64,000 bases of DNA from Cryobacterium algoricola. Lineage in GTDB: Bacteria > Actinomycetota > Actinomycetes > Actinomycetales > Microbacteriaceae. The notes below the pieces were generated by a model. That model was not told the origin of the DNA. It searched no databases and saw only the letters and a list, made by a program, of their open reading frames with translations. Within the stretch, counting starts at the first letter, position 1, and each line of letters opens with the position of its first letter. This document shows positions 7,374 to 16,128 of the stretch, one piece after another. Both the position numbers and the translations under genes were made by a program. Location: contig NZ_SOFG01000004.1 in NCBI RefSeq assembly GCF_004402485.1, forward strand, positions 434,001 to 498,000, written 5' to 3'.

Positions 7374-8855
7374 TCAGAGCGCGCGGTGGGTGAACCGGCC
7401 GCCGAGCAGGGTCGCGGCGACGCTCATCCGCCTGAGGTCGTCGAGGGAGGCGGCGAAGGGGTCGGTCTCGCACACGGCGAGGTCGGCGGGGTCGCCGATC
7501 GCGACCCGGTGCCTGCCCCTGGCGGATGCCGCGAGCGCGGCCTGGCGGGACACGCCCTGTTCGGGGTGCCAGGCTTCGCGACCGTCCCTGGTGCGTCCGA
7601 CCGCAGCGGCGATGCCGACCCATGGGTCGAGCGGCGCGACGGGCGCGTCGGAGCCGAGGGCGAGTCGAGCCCCGGCGCGGAGCAGGCTCGCGAGCATGAA
7701 GGCCCGGTCGGTGCGGCCGGCCCAGTAGCGGTCCGCGACGTCGCGGTCGTCGACGGCGTGTTCCGGCTGCACGCTCGCGACGACGCCGAGGGACGCGAAC
7801 CGGTCGACGTCGGCGCGGCTGAGCAGCTGGGCGTGTTCGATGCTGCCCGCGCAACCGAGGGTCTCGAACGCGTCGAGGGCGATCCGGTTCGCCCGGTCTC
7901 CGATCGCGTGCACGGCGGGACGGATGCCGGACTCGCTCGCGAGGCGCATCCAGCGGAGCAGGTCGTCGGCTGCCACGCTCAGCACGCCGTGGGCGTCCGC
8001 GCCGGTGAGCCCCGGGTAGTCGTCGAAGCAGTACGCGGTGCGGGTGTTGAGCGAACCGTCGGTGATGACCTTGTACGGGCCGACGGCGAGCAGACCGCCG
8101 GTTCCGGCGATGACGGCGCCGGAGCGGAGACCCTCGGCGACGGCGCGCTCGAGGTGCTCGGTATAGATGCCGAACTCGACCCGGAGCGAATCGGTGCCTG
8201 CGGCGATGCGGCGGCGCCAGACGTCGAGGTTCCAGACCATTTCGAGGTCGACGATGCCGACGACACCGCGGGTCGCGGCGACCCGGGCCGCCTCGTCCGC
8301 CCAGGTGTCGCTGACCGCGTCCGGCACGGAGTCGAGTGCCCGTTCGACCGCGAAGGCGTCCTCCTCGCGGAGCAGCCCGGTGGGGTGGTCTGCGAGTCCG
8401 CGGGAGGCGAGGGCAGCGGAGTTGAGCCAGACGCTGTGCAGGTCGCCGCTGACGAGGACGACGGGAACCGGTCCGGACACGGCGTCGAGGACGGCCCGGC
8501 CCGGGGCATCCGGCCAGAGCCCGTCGCGGAAGCCGAACCCGATCAGGGTCTCCCCCGGTGCGATCCGTGGGATGCGCCCGGAGACGATGCGAGCTGCCTC
8601 GGCGGCGCTCGCGGCGGCGGATACGTCGAGGCGGCGCGCGAGCTGCGCCCACTGGGTGAAGTGCACGTGGTTGTCCCACAGGCCGGGGATCAGCCAGCGC
8701 TCGCCGAGGTCGATCGACTCGACCGCCGGGCCGTCGCCGCGCTCGCCGCCGAGGAAACCGAGTCTCCGTACTCTGCCATCGACGATCTCGACATCGGTGA
8801 GTTCGTCGCTCCCGGGCAGGCGGGCGTTGCGGAGGACGAGCGGATCGGTGCTCAT
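7374..8855 (-). CDS. Amidohydrolase family protein (YtcJ/Amidohydro_3-like)
   Basis: 493 residues. LIPGLWDNHVHFTQWAQ holds the metal-binding His-x-His of the amidohydrolase fold, the strand-end histidines appear in PAVHAIGDRANR and SIEHAQLL, and the strand-8 aspartate is in LGSDAPVAPLDPW. The C-terminal DPADLAVCETDPF is typical of the small beta-domain of YtcJ-like enzymes. They hydrolyse C-N bonds in varied amides; the substrate is not predictable. The ATG overlaps the stop of the PaiB-like gene by 4 nt (ATGA), so both are in one operon and translationally coupled. Confidence 0.88.
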   Translation of the reverse strand: MSTDPLVLRNARLPGSDELTDVEIVDGRVRRLGFLGGERGDGPAVESIDLGERWLIPGLWDNHVHFTQWAQLARRLDVSAAASAAEAARIVSGRIPRIAPGETLIGFGFRDGLWPDAPGRAVLDAVSGPVPVVLVSGDLHSVWLNSAALASRGLADHPTGLLREEDAFAVERALDSVPDAVSDTWADEAARVAATRGVVGIVDLEMVWNLDVWRRRIAAGTDSLRVEFGIYTEHLERAVAEGLRSGAVIAGTGGLLAVGPYKVITDGSLNTRTAYCFDDYPGLTGADAHGVLSVAADDLLRWMRLASESGIRPAVHAIGDRANRIALDAFETLGCAGSIEHAQLLSRADVDRFASLGVVASVQPEHAVDDRDVADRYWAGRTDRAFMLASLLRAGARLALGSDAPVAPLDPWVGIAAAVGRTRDGREAWHPEQGVSRQAALAASARGRHRVAIGDPADLAVCETDPFAASLDDLRRMSVAATLLGGRFTHRAL

Positions 8856-9532
8856 GCGTGGTCTCCGGACCGGGCGGCGCTTGCGGGCCGCTCGTGGGCG
8901 CGCCGCATCTCGGCGGCGAGGGCGGGGCTCGCGTACGGGCCCGTCCCCTCGAGTTCGCCGATGATGCGGTCGACGGTCTCGGCGGGCTTGTTCTGGCTGA
9001 GCTTGCTCTTGGCGATCACCCGGGTGACCCGGAGGCGGAATCCGACGGTTCCGGCCGAGATCCGGTCGGCGTATGCCGAGTTCGCGGCCGTCCCGTGCAG
9101 GCGACGCGGTTCGGGCATGCGGTCCTCGAAGTGGTCGACGAGCCGGTCGAGCACCAGGAGGTTCTCCTCGGCGCTGAGGATCTCCGGCGTGCCGTAGAGA
9201 TGCGCGGTGACGAAGTTCCAGGTCGGCACGGCCGGGTTGGCGTCGTACCAGCCAGGGGACACGTACCCGTGCGGGCCCTGGATGATCACGAGCATCTCGT
9301 GCTGACCGAGCTCGTGCAGTTGCTCGTCGGGACGACCAACATGGGTGACCAGCACGAGCTCGCCGGAATCGGCATCCGTTCCTGCAACGGACTCGTCGAT
9401 GAGCATCGGGTAGTGCGACGCGACGAGATCACCCGTGCTGGTGTGGCTGACGAGGGTGGCCCACGGGTTCTCCCGGATCAGCCGCCGGATCTCGGCGGGA
9501 TCGGTGAGCTCGAAGCTGGGGGTGTGGCGCAT
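8852..9532 (-). CDS. FMN-binding PaiB-like protein
   Basis: 226 residues. The chain starts MRHTPSFELTDPAEIR and carries NPWATLVSH, ASHYPML, VTHVGRPDEQ and the PTWNFVTAHLYG signature of the PaiB family (split-barrel, FMN/heme binding). Bacillus PaiB affects sporulation and protease genes; in actinobacteria these proteins are usually just called FMN-binding negative regulators. Longer upstream starts are rejected because ATG 9532 matches the family start. It precedes and overlaps the amidohydrolase gene. Confidence 0.85.
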   Translation of the reverse strand: MRHTPSFELTDPAEIRRLIRENPWATLVSHTSTGDLVASHYPMLIDESVAGTDADSGELVLVTHVGRPDEQLHELGQHEMLVIIQGPHGYVSPGWYDANPAVPTWNFVTAHLYGTPEILSAEENLLVLDRLVDHFEDRMPEPRRLHGTAANSAYADRISAGTVGFRLRVTRVIAKSKLSQNKPAETVDRIIGELEGTGPYASPALAAEMRRAHERPASAARSGDHA

Positions 9533-9569
9533 GTCGCGTCCTGTCTGTCTCGCGGGCGGAGGGGGGTCT

Positions 9570-10592
9570 TCAGGCCTGGCAGGTCGGGCACCAGTAGAGC
9601 TTGCGGGCGCCCATCTCCTCGAGCAGGATATGGGTGCCGCAGACCCGGCAGGGCAGGCCCTCGCGTTTGTAGACCCAGTGCCGGTCGGCACGGTTCTTCA
9701 TCGCGAGCACCCAGTCGGCCCTCGCGAGGTCGTCCATGGTCATCATCTGGCCGGTTTCGACGCCGATCGTCAACAGGTGCGCCCAGTCCCGCCAGAGTCC
9801 GCGCACGGTGTCCTCGGCGAGGCTCTTGCCCGGCGCGTGCGGATTGACCCCGGCCCGGAACAGCAGTTCGGCGCGATAGACGTTGCCGATGCCGCTGACC
9901 ACGGACTGGTCCATCAGGAGCAGCCCGATCGGGGTCGGCTTGCGGCGCACGACGGCCGTGAAGCGGTCCTCCGCCGCGGCGCTGTCATCGAGCAGCGGGT
10001 CGGGGCCGGCCTTGTCGATCACGGCCTGCACCTCTGCGGCGTCGAGCACCTGGCAGGCTGTGGGCCCGCGCAGATCTGCGCACACCGTGTCGGTGAGCAG
10101 GCGCACGCGCACCTGGCCGACCGGTTCGGGCGGGAAGGTCTCGAGCCGATCGATCTCCTTCTCCTGCTCGGCCATCCGCACCCGGGTGCGCCGGGGAGCG
10201 CCGATGCTCCGCAGCGAGTTCTCCCCCGCGGAGTCGAGGACGGCGTCGGCCGCCTGGCTCTCGGTGGTTCCGGATCCGGTCCCGAGCTCGGTGCCGCGCT
10301 GGTTGGTCTGGCCCATCCGGCCGTTTGCGGATGCGATCGTGGGGTCCATCAGGATCTCTCCGGCGAAATCCCAGGCGCCGTACATGCCGAGGTGCACCCG
10401 CAGCCACAGCCCGTTGTCGAATTCGAGGAACATCTGCTTGCCGACGGCACGCGCCTGGGTCATCACGTGCCCGTCGAGCACGGCGGCACCCTCGACGAAG
10501 CGGCCCTGCGGCGAGGACAGCTGCACCCGGCGGCCCACGAAGTTACGCGCGAACTGCCGGGCGATCCTGTGGACGGAATGACCCTCTGGCAC
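9570..10592 (-). CDS. Fpg/Nei-family DNA glycosylase (endonuclease VIII-like)
   Basis: 340 residues from a GTG. After the initiator Met is removed the protein begins PEGHSVHR, giving the catalytic N-terminal proline and Glu3 of the Fpg/Nei family. The middle has the H2TH region (MDQSVVSGIGNVYRAE), and the C-terminus a zinc finger with C-x2-C (CRVC) and C-x2-C (WCPTCQA). The 'H-S' after PEG is typical of Nei rather than Fpg. It removes oxidised pyrimidines from DNA and nicks the abasic site. About 60 residues between the two halves (ESQAADAVLDSAGEN to EKEIDRLE) form an extra acidic insert. One base separates it from the rpiB stop, so the two form an operon. Confidence 0.93.
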   Translation of the reverse strand: MPEGHSVHRIARQFARNFVGRRVQLSSPQGRFVEGAAVLDGHVMTQARAVGKQMFLEFDNGLWLRVHLGMYGAWDFAGEILMDPTIASANGRMGQTNQRGTELGTGSGTTESQAADAVLDSAGENSLRSIGAPRRTRVRMAEQEKEIDRLETFPPEPVGQVRVRLLTDTVCADLRGPTACQVLDAAEVQAVIDKAGPDPLLDDSAAAEDRFTAVVRRKPTPIGLLLMDQSVVSGIGNVYRAELLFRAGVNPHAPGKSLAEDTVRGLWRDWAHLLTIGVETGQMMTMDDLARADWVLAMKNRADRHWVYKREGLPCRVCGTHILLEEMGARKLYWCPTCQA

Positions 10593-10593
10593 G

Positions 10594-11127
10594 TCAGCGC
10601 GCGCTGTGGGCGGGGTCGAGGCGGGCCGGGTCGACGCCGGCCGGATCGACGCTCGCCCCCGCGATGGACCGGGTGGTCTCGTATTCGAAGAGCTGGCGGA
10701 TGCGCCGCGCGTGACGTTCCTCTCCGGTGAACGGTTCGGCGATGAACGCGTCGATGAAGGAAGTCGCCTCCTCGATCGTGTGTTGGCGGGCGCCGATCGA
10801 GATCACGTTCGCGTTGTTGTGCTCGCGTGCGAGCCCGGCGATGTCGAGGTTCCAGACCAGCGCGGCACGGGCGCCGACGACCTTGTTCGCGGCAATCTGC
10901 TCACCGTTGCCCGACCCGCCGAAGACGACACCGAGCGCGTCGACCCCCGCGGCCTGGTCGTCGACGACCGCCTGGGCCGCGTTGATGCAAAAGGACGGGT
11001 AGTCGTCGAGCGGGTCGAAGCTCGTGGGTCCGTGGTCGACGACCTCGTGGCCAGCCTTGGTCAGGTGACCGACGAGGTAACGGCTGAAATCGAGCCCGGC
11101 ATGGTCGGTGGCGAGGTGAATGCGCAT
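10594..11127 (-). CDS. rpiB: Ribose-5-phosphate isomerase B
   Basis: 177 residues. MRIHLATDHAGLDFSRYL opens the RpiB fold, DDYPSFC has the catalytic cysteine, and GVVFGGSGNGEQIAANK is the phosphate/anion-hole loop. The pattern closely follows mycobacterial RpiB. It interconverts ribose- and ribulose-5-phosphate in the pentose phosphate pathway. The last 18 residues are a short degenerate repeat (VDPAG, VDPAR, LDPAH) encoded by near 15-bp units and look like a non-essential tail. TAGTAT, 6 nt before the ATG, is a clear -10 box; GGGGG lies between. Confidence 0.93.
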   Translation of the reverse strand: MRIHLATDHAGLDFSRYLVGHLTKAGHEVVDHGPTSFDPLDDYPSFCINAAQAVVDDQAAGVDALGVVFGGSGNGEQIAANKVVGARAALVWNLDIAGLAREHNNANVISIGARQHTIEEATSFIDAFIAEPFTGEERHARRIRQLFEYETTRSIAGASVDPAGVDPARLDPAHSAR

Positions 11128-11144
11128 GCCCCCATACTATTTCC

Positions 11145-11208
11145 CGTGCTGTGCCCGCGCCGTCCTGTGCCCGCGCCGTCCTGTGCCAGCGCCGTCCTGT
11201 GCCAGCGC
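11145..11208. repeat. Four tandem 16-bp repeats
   Basis: Four consecutive copies of a 16-bp unit close to CGTCCTGTGCCCGCGC begin at 11145, 11161, 11177 and 11193. They sit between the divergent start of rpiB and the stop of the DsbA-like gene, partly upstream of the rpiB -10 box. One or two bases vary between units. Confidence 0.85.
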
Positions 11209-11221
11209 CGCCGGCAGCCGC

Positions 11222-11824
11222 TCAGTCGAAGATCGGACCGACCGTGCGCGTGCGCTTCATCTCGAAGAAGCCGGGATATGCGGCCACCGCGACGACGCCG
11301 TCCCACAGCTTCGTGGCGGCCTCGCCCCGCGGAGTCGGCGAGAGGACCGGCCCGAAGAAGGCGACGTCGTTCACCGCGATGACCGGGGTGCCGACGTCCT
11401 GGCCGACCCGGCGCATCCCGTCGAAGTGGCTTGCACGCATCTCGGGGTCGTAGTGCTCGCTGTCCGCCCAGGCGGCGAAGGAGGCGGGGAGGCCGACCTC
11501 GGCGAGCGCCGCCGGGATGACCTCGTCGGCGTTCGTGTTGCCGCCGGGGTGGATCCGGGTGCCGAGCGCGTCGTAGAGGGCCTTCACCGTGGCCTGGCCG
11601 TGCAGCTCCTGCGCAGCCTGCACGAGGCGGGTGTACCGGAGTGCCCGGGGGAAGAACGCGGCGTACTCTTCGCTCACGTCGTTGTCCTCGTTGAGCACCG
11701 CGAGGCTCATCACGTTCCAGGTGACGTCGAGGTCACGCTGAGAGGCCACCTCATCCACCCAGCGGGAGGTCATCCAGGCCCAGGGGCAGGAGGGGTCGAA
11801 CCAGAACTTCACGGTGTCGGTCAT
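11222..11824 (-). CDS. DsbA-family oxidoreductase (mycothiol-dependent nitroreductase-like)
   Basis: 200 residues. The thioredoxin-fold start reads VKFWFDPSCPWAWMTSRW, and GTPVIAVNDVAFFGPVLSP contains the cis-proline loop. The layout matches the Rv2466c family of cytoplasmic, mycothiol-linked DsbA-like reductases. The classic C-P-W-C pair is here C-P-W-A, leaving one cysteine, which suits mycothiol (glutathione-type) chemistry rather than disulfide exchange. TAGGCT lies 6 nt before the ATG, giving a probable leaderless message. Confidence 0.88.
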   Translation of the reverse strand: MTDTVKFWFDPSCPWAWMTSRWVDEVASQRDLDVTWNVMSLAVLNEDNDVSEEYAAFFPRALRYTRLVQAAQELHGQATVKALYDALGTRIHPGGNTNADEVIPAALAEVGLPASFAAWADSEHYDPEMRASHFDGMRRVGQDVGTPVIAVNDVAFFGPVLSPTPRGEAATKLWDGVVAVAAYPGFFEMKRTRTVGPIFD

Positions 11825-12010
11825 CGCACCAGCCTAAAGGCACGGATGCCCGCATTCGGCCATTCGCGGAAGGCGAAGAAACCCCTGCCCAGCATCGGTA
11901 TCCCGCCAGAAAATTCGGCTTGACGGCGTTTTTACGCTAAAATTACTCGTTATGCCCGAAAAGGGGCAGCTCCACGTCGCGAGCAAGTGATCTCCACGAG
12001 AGAAGTTCAA

Positions 12011-13612
12011 GTGCCCAGAGACCGTAGTACGTCAGACTCTATCCCCGGTGCAACGCGCACCAAAATCAAGACCAAGAAACCCCTCCTGCAGCGTCGCCTG
12101 AGGGTGTCCCACGTCAACGTCGTCGACCAGCCGATGCTCAAGAAAGCACTCGGCGGAACCATCGTGGGAAACACCATGGAATGGTACGACGTCGGCGTGT
12201 TCGGCTACCTCATTACAACGATGGGCCCGGTGTTCCTTCCCGAGGCCGACAAGTCGGTCCAGACCCTGTTCCTCCTCGGCACCTTCGCCGCCACCTTCAT
12301 CGCCCGCCCCATCGGCGGAGTCTTCTTCGGCTGGCTCGGCGACAAGATCGGCCGCCAGAAGGTCCTCGCCATGACGCTGATGATCATGGCCGCGTCGACC
12401 TTCGTCGTCGGAATCCTGCCGAACTACGCCATGATCGGCAGCTGGGCCGCCGCGCTCCTCGTGCTGACCAAGCTCGTCCAGGGCTTCTCCACCGGCGGAG
12501 AGTACGCCGGTGCGACCACCTTCGTCAGCGAGCACGCCCCGGACAAGCACCGCGGGTTCTTCGCGAGCTTCCTGGATATGGGCAGCTACCTCGGCTTCGC
12601 GATCGGCGCCGCACTCGTGTCGATCCTGCAGGTCACCCTCGGCCAGCCGGCCATGGAGGACTGGGGCTGGCGCCTGCCGTTCCTGCTCGCCGGACCGCTC
12701 GGCCTCATCGCCATCTACTTCCGGATGAAGATCGAGGAATCCCCCGCCTTCCAGGCCACCCTGGACGCGAAGGAAGCCGCGGCACTGGATCCGAACGGTG
12801 CCGACGCGGTCCCGAACGGCCCGCTGACCATCTTCAAGGCGCACTGGCGGGGCATCCTGCTCGCCATGATCCTCGTCGCAGCGGCGAACACCGTCGGCTA
12901 CGCGCTCACCTCGTACATGCCGACCTACTTGACGAGCTCGCTCGGGTACGACGAACTGCACGGCACCCTACTCACCATCCCGGTGCTCGTGGTCATGGCG
13001 CTCTGCATCCCGCTCACCGGGCGTCTCTCCGACAAGATCGGCCGCCGCCCGGTGCTCTGGGTCGGCGCGATCAGCACGGTCGTGTTCTCGATCCCGGCGT
13101 TCATGCTGATCGGCGTCGGCGAGATCTGGTCGACCCTGGTCGGACTCTCCCTGATCGCGATGCCCGTGACGTTCTACGTGTCGAACCTCGCTTCCGCCCT
13201 GCCGGCACTGTTCCCGACCGAGAGCCGCTACGGCGCGATGGGTATCGCGTACAACTTCGCGGTCGCCATCTTCGGTGGAACCACGCCGTTCATCATCGCG
13301 GCCCTGATCCAGGCCACCGGCGACGACATGATGCCCGCCTACTACCTGATGGCCACCTCGTTTATCGGTGCGGTGAGCATCTTCTTCCTCAAGGAGAGCG
13401 CCCGGCGGCCCCTCCCGGGTTCGATGCCGAGCGTCGATTCCGTCTTCGAGGCCCGTGAGCTCGTCGCCACCCAGGACGAGAACCCGAACCTCGACACCGA
13501 CGAGATGCCGTTCGACGACACCTACGAGCCGCCGACGAGTTCCATCGAGGCCATCATCCTCCCCGACGCGGAAACCGAGCCCGAGCCCGAGCGCCACCCG
13601 GTCGGCGTCTAG
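12011..13612 (+). CDS. MHS-family major facilitator transporter
   Basis: 533 residues from GTG 12011. Twelve hydrophobic segments are visible. GTIVGNTMEWYDVGVFGYL is the signature start of metabolite:H+ symporters (ProP/KgtP/ShiA type). The MFS loop GWLGDKIGRQKVL and its repeat GRLSDKIGRRPVL flank the N- and C-halves. The hydrophilic, acidic C-tail (about 60 residues with DENPNLDTDEMPFDD) is longer than usual. GTG 12011 is chosen because AGAGAAG lies 5 nt upstream; a GTG at 11987 is possible but has no such site. Substrate unknown: osmolytes or carboxylates are typical. Confidence 0.88.
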   Translation: MPRDRSTSDSIPGATRTKIKTKKPLLQRRLRVSHVNVVDQPMLKKALGGTIVGNTMEWYDVGVFGYLITTMGPVFLPEADKSVQTLFLLGTFAATFIARPIGGVFFGWLGDKIGRQKVLAMTLMIMAASTFVVGILPNYAMIGSWAAALLVLTKLVQGFSTGGEYAGATTFVSEHAPDKHRGFFASFLDMGSYLGFAIGAALVSILQVTLGQPAMEDWGWRLPFLLAGPLGLIAIYFRMKIEESPAFQATLDAKEAAALDPNGADAVPNGPLTIFKAHWRGILLAMILVAAANTVGYALTSYMPTYLTSSLGYDELHGTLLTIPVLVVMALCIPLTGRLSDKIGRRPVLWVGAISTVVFSIPAFMLIGVGEIWSTLVGLSLIAMPVTFYVSNLASALPALFPTESRYGAMGIAYNFAVAIFGGTTPFIIAALIQATGDDMMPAYYLMATSFIGAVSIFFLKESARRPLPGSMPSVDSVFEARELVATQDENPNLDTDEMPFDDTYEPPTSSIEAIILPDAETEPEPERHPVGV

Positions 13613-13660
13613 CACCACCGGCATCCGGCCCGACCACTTCGACGGGTCGGCATAATCGAG

Positions 13661-13688
13661 CGGCGTCTGCCCTGCGGGGCGGATGCCG
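13661..13688 (+). terminator. Hairpin terminator after the MHS transporter
   Basis: CGGCGTCTGCCC, loop TGCG, GGGCGGATGCCG: a 12-pair stem with two G-T pairs, 49 nt after the transporter stop and before the SDR promoter. No U-tract. Confidence 0.45.
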
Positions 13689-13734
13689 CTTCGTCGTTCC
13701 CCGGGCGGCCCGGCGGGCGTCCGGGTGCTGCCCG

Positions 13735-13740
13735 TACTAT
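13735..13740 (+). promoter_or_regulatory. -10 box of the SDR-fold gene (leaderless)
   Basis: TACTAT ends 6 nt before the ATG at 13747, placing the transcript start at or next to the start codon. No Shine-Dalgarno sequence is present. It is the cleanest of a recurrent set in this window. Confidence 0.6.
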
Positions 13741-13746
13741 TGACGG

Positions 13747-15240
13747 ATGACCATCGAGCCTTCCGCAGAGTCCGTGCCCGTTCCGAGCATCGACCCCGGC
13801 GACCTCGAGACCGCCCTCCGGGTCCTCGCCTCCCTCGCCGCGCTCGACCAGGAGGACCCGGACTTCGTCACCGTGCGCCAGGCGACCGCCAAGATGTTCA
13901 AGTCGGTCAAGCAGGTGCGCCGGGGCGAGAAGCGGGCCCTGATCGCGGAGGCCGACCGCGAGGTCATCGCGGCGACCGCGACCGGAGCCCCGACCCGGAT
14001 CGACGACGAGACGATCGGCGCCCAGCTGCGCCTCGGCACCGACCGGGCCTCGGCCGGCGAGCTGCTCGTGCCGCGGGCCTGCTACATCTGCAAGCAGAAG
14101 TACACCCTCGTCGACGCGTTCTACCACCAGCTCTGCCCGGCCTGCGCGGCGACGAGCCATGGGAAGCGCGACGCCCGCACCGACCTGACCGGCAAGCGCG
14201 CGCTCCTGACCGGCGGCCGCGCCAAGATCGGCATGTACATCGCCCTCCGCCTCTTGCGCGACGGCGCCCACACCACCATCACGACCCGGTTCCCCCGCGA
14301 CGCCGTGCGCCGCTTCACCGCGATGCCCGACTCGGCCGACTGGCTGCACCGGCTGCGGATCGTCGGCATCGACCTGCGCGACCCCGCCCAGGTGATCGGC
14401 CTCGCCGACTCCGTCGCGGCAGCAGGGCCCCTCGACATCCTGATCAACAACGCGGCGCAGACCGTGCGCCGCTCCCCCGGTTCGTACTCGATGCTCGTCG
14501 AGGCCGAGTCCTCCCCGCTGCCCGCGGATTCCGTGCCGGAGATCGTCACGTTCGGCCACACCAACGACGCTCACCCGAGCGCCCTCGCGGCGTCGGTCAC
14601 GAGCCACCCGATCCTCGCCGCGGCGACCGTCTCTGCGACCGAGGCCCTCACCGCGGACGACCTCACCGCGCTCGCGCTCGCTCCCGGGTCGTCCTCCCTC
14701 GCCCGGCACGCCGCGGGTACCGCGATCGACGCGGGCGGGCTCGTGCCCGACCTGCACGCCGTGAACAGCTGGACCGCCAACGTCGAAGACGTCGACCCTC
14801 TCGAGATGCTCGAGGTGCAGCTCTGCAACACGACGGCACCCTTCCTGCTCGTGAGCCGTCTGCGGGCCTCGCTCGCGGCATCCGCTGCCCGGCGCACCTA
14901 CATCGTCAACGTGTCGGCGATGGAGGGCGTCTTCGGCCGTGGCTACAAGGGGCCGGGCCACCCGCACACGAACATGGCCAAGGCCGCGCTCAACATGCTC
15001 ACCCGCACGAGCGCGAAGGAGATGCTCGACGACGGAATCCTGATGACGAGCGTCGACACCGGCTGGATCACCGACGAACGGCCGCACCCGACCAAGCTGC
15101 GCCTCGCCGAGGAAGGGTTCCATGCCCCGCTCGACCTCGTCGACGGCGCGGCGCGCGTCTACGACCCGATCGTGCGCGGCGAAGCCGGCGAGGACCTCTA
15201 CGGCGTCTTCCTCAAGGACTACAAGCCCGCCGCCTGGTAG
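13747..15240 (+). CDS. SDR-fold protein with N-terminal zinc-finger domain and altered active site
   Basis: 497 residues, about twice a classical SDR. Residues 1-150 hold a basic helical segment and two C-x2-C pairs (CYIC at 112-115, CPAC at 130-133) that could bind zinc. The Rossmann domain follows (KRALLTGGRAKIG near 150-162; DILINNAAQTVRR). The SDR catalytic Ser is present in NVSAMEG, but the usual Y-x3-K is T-N-M-A-K (Thr408, Lys412), so the proton-donor tyrosine is missing. The dinucleotide cofactor is likely kept, yet classical dehydrogenase chemistry is doubtful. A leaderless promoter precedes it. Function not known to me. Confidence 0.85.
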   Translation: MTIEPSAESVPVPSIDPGDLETALRVLASLAALDQEDPDFVTVRQATAKMFKSVKQVRRGEKRALIAEADREVIAATATGAPTRIDDETIGAQLRLGTDRASAGELLVPRACYICKQKYTLVDAFYHQLCPACAATSHGKRDARTDLTGKRALLTGGRAKIGMYIALRLLRDGAHTTITTRFPRDAVRRFTAMPDSADWLHRLRIVGIDLRDPAQVIGLADSVAAAGPLDILINNAAQTVRRSPGSYSMLVEAESSPLPADSVPEIVTFGHTNDAHPSALAASVTSHPILAAATVSATEALTADDLTALALAPGSSSLARHAAGTAIDAGGLVPDLHAVNSWTANVEDVDPLEMLEVQLCNTTAPFLLVSRLRASLAASAARRTYIVNVSAMEGVFGRGYKGPGHPHTNMAKAALNMLTRTSAKEMLDDGILMTSVDTGWITDERPHPTKLRLAEEGFHAPLDLVDGAARVYDPIVRGEAGEDLYGVFLKDYKPAAW

Positions 15241-15256
15241 CCCGCCGCGCTCCCGG

Positions 15257-16063
15257 TCAGAGGTTCGCCGGGGTCCAGACGTATGGCGTCGTCGTCGTGA
15301 CGGCTTCGAAGCCGAGGCGAAGCAGGATCGGCAGGCTGTCGTCCGAGGCGTCGACCTGCAGGTACCGCACGCCGCGTTCGGCGGCGAGCCGGGCCCGCTC
15401 GGCCACGAGGGCGCGGTAGATGCCCCTGCCCCGCCACTCTGCGAGGGTCGACCCGCCCCAGAGCCCGGCGAAGTCGGTGCCGGGCTGGAATTCCAGGCGG
15501 GCGGAGGAGACCAGCCGGTCCCCCGCCTCGGCAACGATGATCACGACGTCGTCGCCGGCTTCCCCGACGCTCGACTCGAGGTCGTCGGCGAGCCAGGCGT
15601 GGTCTTCGCCCCAGACCTCGGTTTGCAGTGCGGCGATCCGCTCGAAGTCCCCTCGCGCGGTGACCCGGCGCAGGGTGATCCCATCCGGCACGGTCGGGGC
15701 GGATGCGAGCGGCGCGGTCAGCCCGATCACGACCGTCTCGCGGTCCTCGGCCGCAAAACCCGCCGCTTCGAGCCGCTCCGGCAGGTCGGCGGGAAGGTCG
15801 TGGCCGCGGGTCTTCCATTCGACGGCCTCGCCACGGGCCGCGAAGACGTCACGTTGCCGGCGGATCAGCGCGTCGAGGTCCGCGCCGCGCACGCCCACGT
15901 CCCGCGCCGTCTCGACGAAGCCGCGGGTGCGGCCGACGATCCGCAACACGGGACCCTCGAGCTCGTAGACGGGGAAAGCGGGCGGCACCGCGGGCGCCCA
16001 GAGGCGGAGCTGGGCGTCATAGGCGGAGAGGAGGGCTGCGGCAGAGGCGGCGGGGGATGTCAT
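15257..16063 (-). CDS. GNAT-family N-acetyltransferase
   Basis: 268 residues. The C-terminal half is a GNAT domain: beta-strand DDVVIIVAEAGDRLVSSARLEF, then the acetyl-CoA loop in WRGRGIYRALVAERARLAAERG (R/Q-x2-G-x-G/A form, RGRGIY) and the final LLRLGFEAV. The N-terminal 110 residues are a separate domain seen in actinobacterial two-part GNAT proteins. The substrate is not predictable. ATG 16063 is chosen over one 36 bases upstream because the extra residues look non-conserved. It is convergent with the SDR-fold gene. Confidence 0.85.
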   Translation of the reverse strand: MTSPAASAAALLSAYDAQLRLWAPAVPPAFPVYELEGPVLRIVGRTRGFVETARDVGVRGADLDALIRRQRDVFAARGEAVEWKTRGHDLPADLPERLEAAGFAAEDRETVVIGLTAPLASAPTVPDGITLRRVTARGDFERIAALQTEVWGEDHAWLADDLESSVGEAGDDVVIIVAEAGDRLVSSARLEFQPGTDFAGLWGGSTLAEWRGRGIYRALVAERARLAAERGVRYLQVDASDDSLPILLRLGFEAVTTTTPYVWTPANL

Positions 16064-16128
16064 TGCCGTCAGCCTACGGCGCGGCGGGACCGACGGCATC
16101 CGCTGCGCCGGTCGCTTCGGCTCGGCGC

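Noticed and set aside
11920..11943. TTGACG and TAAAAT before the MHS transporter as a promoter
   Set aside because: The spacer is only 12 bp, too short for a sigma-70 type promoter; other pairings are weak.
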